From contig NZ_PEBH01000001.1 in NCBI RefSeq assembly GCF_008698235.1, positions 287,617 to 351,616 of the forward strand: DNA of 64,000 nt, in the 5' to 3' direction. The position numbers and the translations under genes are program-made. This stretch comes from Bifidobacterium rousetti. Lineage in GTDB: Bacteria > Actinomycetota > Actinomycetes > Actinomycetales > Bifidobacteriaceae. The notes beneath the pieces are model-generated. The model searched no databases and had not been told where the DNA came from. It saw only the letters and a program-made list of their open reading frames with translations. This document shows, piece by piece, positions 59,497-64,000 of the stretch (positions are counted from its first letter, which is position 1; each line of letters begins with the position of its first letter).

Positions 59497-60885
59497 ATGG
59501 TCATACAGTTGTTCATCGGCGGTTTCAAGGTCGCCAGACCGTTGACAGGCATCACGTTGGACAGGACGACGGCCTCGCTGAAAACCGGCGAATCCATCGA
59601 CGTGACGGTCACGCTCGCGCCGTCGGACGCGAGCAACAAACGCTACCACGTCACCAGTTCGAACGAGTCCCTCGTCGCCGTGACACGCAAGGAGAACAAC
59701 ACGTGGACGATCACGGCCGCGGCGAACCCGCCTGCGGGAGGCGACGCCACCATCACCGTGGCAAGCGCCGTGAACCCGACCGTGAAGGCGACGCTGACCG
59801 TCGCGGTACGCGTCCCCGTGACGTCCATCACGGTGGACAAGCCGACCATCAGCGGCGACACGAAGACCAGCACGGACATCGTGTTCACCGTACTGCCTGA
59901 GAACGCCACGGACAAGTCCCTGACCGTGACCAGTTCGGACACGACACTGGCCACCGTGGCGAAGAAGAGCTCGGACGGCAACAAACACACGTACACCGTC
60001 ACGTACGTGAAGGGCGGCGAGGGCGTCATCAAGGCCGTCAGCGTCTCCGACCCCACCGTCACCGCATCCTCGGCGTTCACGGCCGTCCAGACCGGTCCGA
60101 GTGACGAGGAGAAGGCGGCGTGGACTGCGGCCAGACAGAAGGAGGTCACGGCCGGCACATACAAGGGCAAGGTGCCGTCGGCGTCCTTCGAACCGCTCGA
60201 TGGCTGGCTGCCGTTCGACGGCATGGGGTCCACGCCGGCGGAGATCATCGCCGCGTGCGCCCGTGCGAACGATTTCTCCGCGTTGTTCGTCGGCGACTAC
60301 ATGGACATCACCGTATCCGGCAACCAGATGCGCTACGAGGTGGCCGGCATCGACCAGTACTATCAGAGCGGCGTCAACGACAAGCATCACGTGCTCATGG
60401 TGCCGACCAGCCTGTGGCCCACGACGATGGCGTTCGACACGGGCAATGTCAACGACTACGCCCCCTCCGACCTGCACGTGTGGGAGCAGGGCGCGTTCCT
60501 GAACGCGCTTCCCGCGACGACGAGGAACAGCATTCTCGAGGTCAAGATCCCGTACGTCAATTATTCGGGCGGTTTCTCGAATCTTGCGTGCAAGGTGTTC
60601 AGCCTGTCCGAAATCGAGGTGTTCGGCGCGAAGACCTATTCGGCGGAGACCGTCGTCAACAAGGGAACGAGCGGCAAGAGCCCGCACACGCATCTCAAAA
60701 GCGTGTTCCCGGACAATGCGTCGCGCGTCAGGAAGGCGAACAACACCGCCGCATGGTGGTGGCTCAGGTCCGCGTACTCCGGCTATAGCAGCTATGTGTG
60801 CGACGTGTCGGCCTCCGGCTCCGCTGACCGTTTCGGTGCCCGCTATACGGCCGGGCGCGCCTGCCCTTGCTTCACGCTCGGCTGA
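59497..60885 (+). CDS. Receptor-binding protein, target of the diversity-generating retroelement
   Basis: 462-residue protein. Two BIG2-like Ig domains occupy about residues 12-105 and 108-195 (TGITLDRTTASLKTGESIDV, then VTSITVDKPTISGDTKTSTD). A C-terminal lectin-fold-like domain of the DUF6273 type follows (GKVPSASFEPLDGWLPFDGM, WPTTMAFDTGNVNDYA) and ends with AWWWLRSAYSGYSSYVCDVS. Codons 424-461 are the variable repeat. The variable residues Y, Y, S, Y, R, G, R, Y replace eight template asparagines. This is the usual DGR design, in which the binding face of a tail-tip protein is diversified to change host receptor. Confidence 0.9.
   Translation: MVIQLFIGGFKVARPLTGITLDRTTASLKTGESIDVTVTLAPSDASNKRYHVTSSNESLVAVTRKENNTWTITAAANPPAGGDATITVASAVNPTVKATLTVAVRVPVTSITVDKPTISGDTKTSTDIVFTVLPENATDKSLTVTSSDTTLATVAKKSSDGNKHTYTVTYVKGGEGVIKAVSVSDPTVTASSAFTAVQTGPSDEEKAAWTAARQKEVTAGTYKGKVPSASFEPLDGWLPFDGMGSTPAEIIAACARANDFSALFVGDYMDITVSGNQMRYEVAGIDQYYQSGVNDKHHVLMVPTSLWPTTMAFDTGNVNDYAPSDLHVWEQGAFLNALPATTRNSILEVKIPYVNYSGGFSNLACKVFSLSEIEVFGAKTYSAETVVNKGTSGKSPHTHLKSVFPDNASRVRKANNTAAWWWLRSAYSGYSSYVCDVSASGSADRFGARYTAGRACPCFTLG
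60765..60879 (+). repeat. DGR variable repeat (VR)
   Basis: 115 bases aligned without gaps to 61415-61529 (offset exactly 650). There are 15 mismatches, at 60775, 60784, 60791, 60793, 60829, 60830, 60835, 60836, 60841, 60842, 60844, 60870, 60875, 60876 and 60878; every one faces an A in the template. The GC-rich stretch 60848-60869 is identical in both and is the likely initiation-of-homology (IMH) core. Confidence 0.95.
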
Positions 60886-60897
60886 AAGCCGAGCCCC

Positions 60898-60940
60898 GGC
60901 GCACGCCTTCGGCGTGCGCCCCCTTCGCCCCGTAGGGGCG
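60898..60940. promoter_or_regulatory. Two GC-rich hairpins just after VR
   Basis: GGCGCACGCC/GGCGTGCGCC (60898-60907 and 60911-60920, loop TTC) and CGCCCC/GGGGCG (60926-60931 and 60935-60940, loop GTA). In the Bordetella phage DGR a hairpin or cruciform right after the IMH is needed for efficient target recognition; the position here, about 20-60 bases after VR, fits that. A terminator role is an alternative; there is no T-tract. Confidence 0.7.
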
Positions 60941-60987
60941 CGAAATCCGGGAGGCGGATCGTCGGGGGGGGTGAAAGGTTATCGGTT

Positions 60988-61407
60988 ATGAGTGGAGTGC
61001 TTGCACGGAACCGGGGAGAAAGCCGCCTCGGATACTACGACAATGCCCGCAACATACAGGTGGAGATCATCAGACTGATGGGCAGCGAGAAGATAATCCC
61101 GAAAAGCTACCGTTTCACGCTGGCGTTGCCGACCGTGCAGGACGCGAAACGCCTCGTCCAGCACGTCACCCACGGATCCGACTTCTACCCGTCCGACCCG
61201 CAGCGGCTATGGGAGCGCAAGCGGCATTGGCTGGAGGCGGTCGGCTGCTGCGACGATCTGATCATGGACCTGCAACTCATACGGGAGGTCGGGCTCGCCC
61301 CGGACACGCGACGATTCGACCGTGTCGTGGCCGCGCTCGAACACGAGAAGGCCATGCTCCGCAACCAGTTGAGGCAGGCCCGCGTGGTAGGCTCGAAACT
61401 CGGTTGA
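60988..61407 (+). CDS. DGR accessory variability determinant (Avd-like)
   Basis: 139-residue basic, helical protein between VR and TR. The segment GYYDNARNIQVEIIRLMGSE then KSYRFTLALPTVQDAKRLVQ and further helices (RLWERKRHWLEAVGCCDDLI, RRFDRVVAALEHEKAMLRNQ) give the four-helix bundle pattern of Avd proteins. Avd binds the reverse transcriptase and template RNA as a pentamer. GAAAGG lies 11 bases before ATG 60988. Its stop lies 8 bases before the template repeat. Confidence 0.82.
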   Translation: MSGVLARNRGESRLGYYDNARNIQVEIIRLMGSEKIIPKSYRFTLALPTVQDAKRLVQHVTHGSDFYPSDPQRLWERKRHWLEAVGCCDDLIMDLQLIREVGLAPDTRRFDRVVAALEHEKAMLRNQLRQARVVGSKLG

Positions 61408-61414
61408 TGTCCAG

Positions 61415-61529
61415 CAGGTCCGCGAACTCCGGCAATAGCAACAATGTGTGCGACGTGTCGGCCTCCGGCTCCGCTGACAATTTCAATGCCAACAATACGG
61501 CCGGGCGCGCCTGCCCTTGATTCAAACAC
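61415..61529 (+). repeat. DGR template repeat (TR)
   Basis: 115-base non-coding template. Read in the frame of VR it has eight AAC/AAT codons at the diversified positions, a code that cannot give a stop codon when its adenines are changed. Right after the GC-rich IMH-like stretch it has TGA where VR has TGC. It is transcribed with avd and the reverse transcriptase. Confidence 0.95.
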
Positions 61530-61755
61530 CCCGCCCCTGCGGCGAGGCCCCAGACCCAGTAGCGACACAGCGAAAGCAGAGGGATTTTTTGAAGGGGACA
61601 TCGACCATCGCGGCGAACCGCCGCGTGAATACGCACCCGGACGCGGGTGGCGGACGCTCACGTGCATGGCGTGGCACTGACGGTTCGCCATGTTGCATGC
61701 CATCCCGCTACGCGGCTGTCGGACCGTCTGGAAAAGCCGTGCCGGGTGCCCTCCT
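61530..61755 (+). ncRNA. DGR template RNA 3' spacer
   Basis: No gene is seen between TR and the reverse transcriptase. The region is structured: GCGGCG/CGCCGC (61610-61615 and 61619-61624, loop AAC) and CACCCG/CGGGTG (61634-61639 and 61644-61649). In Bordetella phage the RNA spacer after TR primes cDNA synthesis together with Avd; this segment holds the equivalent position. RNA boundaries are unknown. Confidence 0.6.
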
Positions 61756-62895
61756 ATGAGCAACGAGGACCGTCGCAGGGCGAGACGCCAGCGTCGCGAG
61801 GCCAAACGCGCGGCCAACAGGGCGAAGCGGACGAAGCAATGCACGATCGAGTCCATAGCCGACCTCAACACGCTCGAACAGGCCGCGTTCGCCGCGGCCA
61901 GCGGCGTCAGTTGGAAGGCATCGACCCAATCCTACATGCTTCATCGACTGCCGCGCATCGTGGAGGCCCGACGCAAGCTTCTCGCCGGCGAGGACGTGAC
62001 CCTGCCGCGCCGCTACTTCGACCTATGGGAGAGGGGCAAGCTCAGACACATACAGGCCGCGCGCTTCCCGGAACGGGTCATACAGAAGGCCCTGTCCCGT
62101 CAGGTGCTGCTGCCCGTCTACACGCCGACCTTCACCAGCGGCAACTCCGCCAACACGCGAGGACGCGGCACCATGTACGCGATACGACGACTCAAACGGC
62201 AATTGGCCAGACACTATCGCCGGCATGGACGGGACGGCTGGATCCTGCTATGCGACTATCGGAACTATTTCGGCAGCATCCCGCGCGAACTCGTGCTCGA
62301 ACAGGCGGCACGGCTCATAGACGATCCACGCGTGCTCGCCCTCATCCGCCGCATGCTCGACCGGGAACGCGGCGACTACGGTTTGGGATTGGGCGCGGAA
62401 CAGAACCAGATCCTCGCCGTCGCCTACCCGTCCCGCATCGACCATTGGCTGGAGGAGATGAGCGGCTGCGAGGCCACGGGCCGCTACATGGACGACGTGT
62501 ATGTGATCGACAATGATCGAGACCGATTGCGGGACGTCCTGCGCATGATCGAATACCTGTCGTGGCGTCTCGGGCTGACGCTGAATCCGAAAAAGACTCG
62601 ACTGGTGAAGCTGTCCCACGGTTTCACGTTCCTGAAACGCAAATGGAGCATCACCGATTCGGGGCGCATCGTGGTCCGTCCGGCACGCAAGGGCATCACC
62701 CATGAGCGCCGCAAACTCAAACGAATGGCGAGACTCGCGGGCAGGGGCATCCTCACGACGGCCGCGTTCGAACGCTCGTACATGTCATGGCGTGGCGGAT
62801 TGGACCATGTCAACGGGCGCCGCTCGCAGCGGACGATGGACGTCCTGTACCGCAGGCTGCTCGACGAAATCCAAGACGAAAGGGAGGCACAGTGA
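61756..62895 (+). CDS. DGR reverse transcriptase
   Basis: 379-residue group II-intron-like reverse transcriptase. After a basic N-terminus (RRRARRQRREAKRAANRAKR) come RFPERVIQKALSRQVL, TFTSGNSANTRGRGTMYAIR, the first catalytic Asp in LLCDYRNYFGSIP near residue 171, the motif-4 region GLGLGAEQNQILAVAYPSRI near 213, and the catalytic YMDD box in GRYMDDVYVI near 244. A thumb-like basic C-terminus follows. It makes error-prone cDNA from TR adenines. ATG 61756 is preferred; ATG 61690 is in frame, and neither has a clear ribosome binding site. Confidence 0.93.
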   Translation: MSNEDRRRARRQRREAKRAANRAKRTKQCTIESIADLNTLEQAAFAAASGVSWKASTQSYMLHRLPRIVEARRKLLAGEDVTLPRRYFDLWERGKLRHIQAARFPERVIQKALSRQVLLPVYTPTFTSGNSANTRGRGTMYAIRRLKRQLARHYRRHGRDGWILLCDYRNYFGSIPRELVLEQAARLIDDPRVLALIRRMLDRERGDYGLGLGAEQNQILAVAYPSRIDHWLEEMSGCEATGRYMDDVYVIDNDRDRLRDVLRMIEYLSWRLGLTLNPKKTRLVKLSHGFTFLKRKWSITDSGRIVVRPARKGITHERRKLKRMARLAGRGILTTAAFERSYMSWRGGLDHVNGRRSQRTMDVLYRRLLDEIQDEREAQ

Positions 62896-63254
62896 CCGAA
62901 ACACTGCCGGTATGGGCGGTGATACTCACATCGATCCTGGGAACGGGAGGCGTGGGAGGAACCATCATCGTCCAGTTCATCAAACATCTCGAATCGAATC
63001 GGAAGGCCGACCCGCAGCTGGTCGAGATCCTCGACAAGCAGCAGATCATGGAAGCCGGCATGAAGGCGCTCCTGTTCGACAAGATAGCCCGACTGCACGC
63101 GGAGACCGTGGAACGGGGCCTGCCCGTCAGCACGGAGATCAAGACCCGCACGGAGGCCGCGTACCAGGCGTATGCGGCGCTTGGCGGCAATGGCGTCGGC
63201 AAGCATTACCGTGACGAGCTCATCGAGGCGCACGCGAACATCGAACGCCCATGA
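62892..63254 (+). CDS. Hypothetical phage protein with N-terminal membrane helix
   Basis: 120-residue protein beginning at GTG 62892, overlapping the RT stop, with AGGGAGG upstream. One hydrophobic segment (WAVILTSILGTGGVGGTIIV) is followed by an amphipathic helical part (KHLESNRKADPQLVEILDKQ). Small one-TM proteins before the holin often take part in lysis (second holin or lysis regulator); not proven. Confidence 0.65.
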   Translation: MTETLPVWAVILTSILGTGGVGGTIIVQFIKHLESNRKADPQLVEILDKQQIMEAGMKALLFDKIARLHAETVERGLPVSTEIKTRTEAAYQAYAALGGNGVGKHYRDELIEAHANIERP

Positions 63255-63275
63255 GCCTCCACGCCTGATTTTTCC

Positions 63276-63300
63276 AAGCCACCCGCCGGGTGGCTTTTTT
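63276..63300 (+). terminator. Intrinsic terminator before the lysis genes
   Basis: AAGCCACCC (63276-63284) and GGGTGGCTT (63288-63296) with loop GCC, ending in a six-T run at 63295-63300. Confidence 0.9.
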
Positions 63301-63324
63301 ATTGCCCACAGAAAGGGGACAACC

Positions 63325-63759
63325 ATGGCGAACACGCCGAACAAGGCCGACCACAAGGCCCAATCCACCATACCGGGACTCACCTTGGAGAGGACGAAAA
63401 GCATCATCCTGCTTCTGGTGCAGCTGTACAGCGTCCTGCAGACGGGACTGTCGCTGGCCGGCATCTCCAGCCTGCCGTTCACCACCGATCAGGTCTCGAC
63501 GGCCATCACCGGCGTCATCGCGGTCGTCGCATCCGTCTACTCGTGGTGGCGAAACAACAATCTGACCACGGCGGCCGTAGCCGGCCAGCAGCTCACCAAC
63601 GCCATCAAGAACGGAAGCGTCTCCACTGTGCAGGGGACGGACGCGGCGCCTGCCACTGCCACGCCAGTGGCTGACATGTCCGCCCTGTACGCGACCGACG
63701 ACAACGGCGACACCGTGGTGGACGAGCTGACCGGAACCCCGGTCATCAACGTGGAGTGA
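63325..63759 (+). CDS. Holin
   Basis: 144-residue protein with GAAAGGGG before ATG 63325. Two membrane segments (SIILLLVQLYSVLQTGLSLA and AITGVIAVVASVYSWW) lie around residues 25-75, with RNNNLTTAAVAGQQLTNAIK directly after, the signature of SPP1/phi-type holins. A polar tail of about 50 residues follows. It makes the membrane lesions that release or activate the endolysin encoded next. Confidence 0.87.
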   Translation: MANTPNKADHKAQSTIPGLTLERTKSIILLLVQLYSVLQTGLSLAGISSLPFTTDQVSTAITGVIAVVASVYSWWRNNNLTTAAVAGQQLTNAIKNGSVSTVQGTDAAPATATPVADMSALYATDDNGDTVVDELTGTPVINVE

Positions 63760-63762
63760 CCG

Positions 63763-64000
63763 ATGGCCAGCGTCCAGACACTCATCGACCGCATGATCTA
63801 CTGGTGCCGTGACGCCAACATGGGGTACAGCCAGTACGACAGGTGGAACTTCACTCCGGCGGGAGGCAACTGCGACTGCTCGTCGCTGGTCATCCACTGC
63901 CTGCAGGAGGCGGGATTCGACACCGGCGGGGCGACCTACACGGGCAACATGTGGATGAACCTCGCCGCGCGGGGCTGGTCGCGCCTCCCCGCCGACGGGC
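63763..64000 (+). CDS. Endolysin, N-terminal part
   Basis: The gene runs off the right edge; 79 residues are visible. The start MASVQTLIDRMIYWCRDANM is followed by YDRWNFTPAGGNCDCSSLVI HC, in which the cysteine of CDCSSL is the probable nucleophile of a CHAP/NlpC-P60-like cysteine peptidase or amidase. It follows the holin by three bases, the normal lysis cassette order. The catalytic His and the wall-binding domain lie outside the window. Confidence 0.8.
   Translation, partial: MASVQTLIDRMIYWCRDANMGYSQYDRWNFTPAGGNCDCSSLVIHCLQEAGFDTGGATYTGNMWMNLAARGWSRLPADG

Noticed and set aside
60765..60885. Simple duplication rather than VR/TR
   Set aside because: Random divergence would not place all 15 mismatches opposite adenines of one copy.

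Overview
The window is high-GC DNA with the codon use and gene families of a bifidobacterium or a close actinobacterial relative; this is inferred from sequence character, not from a database match. It has two parts: about 19.9 kb of bacterial chromosome, then more than 44 kb of a siphovirus-type prophage that runs off the right edge.

Chromosomal part (1-19,900). In order: the end of a trans-aconitate methyltransferase gene; a MarR regulator coupled to a 14-TM drug exporter under a large palindromic operator; a TauE/SafE exporter; a decayed RelBE-type toxin-antitoxin pair; a frameshifted TetR gene divergent from a short-chain dehydrogenase; a cupin; a truncated and frameshifted AAA/DUF4143 ATPase; a thioredoxin-reductase-like flavoprotein lacking the second active-site cysteine; a 3-hydroxyacyl-CoA dehydrogenase family gene; two more MFS exporters; a quinone reductase; and a TetR-ABC-permease efflux cassette. 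Several genes carry single-base frameshifts. Two intergenic sites hold arrays of a 25-bp palindrome, ATCTTC-N13-GAAGAT, repeated with a 33-bp period.

Prophage (about 19,950 to beyond 64,000). The left end has an ImmA/IrrE peptidase and a repressor on the minus strand, facing an operator array and a rightward early operon. That operon holds small proteins, a RusA resolvase, a PD-(D/E)XK nuclease, an OB-fold-like protein, a GGTAAC iteron array and a helicase-primase with inverted domain order. Accessory genes and an HNH endonuclease follow. The late operon is complete: terminase (large subunit split), portal, head protein, scaffold, capsid, connectors, tail tube, chaperones, tape measure, distal tail, tail tip, baseplate, holin and the start of an endolysin. 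The tail tube and the tail chaperone each end at an identical CCCAAAA slippery heptamer. No integrase is seen, so it should lie to the right.

Two systems stand out. (1) A diversity-generating retroelement at 59.5-62.9 kb: an Ig-like/lectin-like receptor-binding protein ending in a variable repeat, an Avd-like gene, a template repeat exactly 650 bp downstream, and a reverse transcriptase. All 15 mismatches over 115 bp fall at template adenines. (2) A 6,563-bp IS1595-type transposon (33,445-40,007; 28-bp perfect inverted repeats, 8-bp target duplication AAACAAAA) between the HNH and terminase genes. It carries a BcgI-like restriction-modification pair, a second methyltransferase-endonuclease pair and an orphan RelB/DinJ antitoxin.
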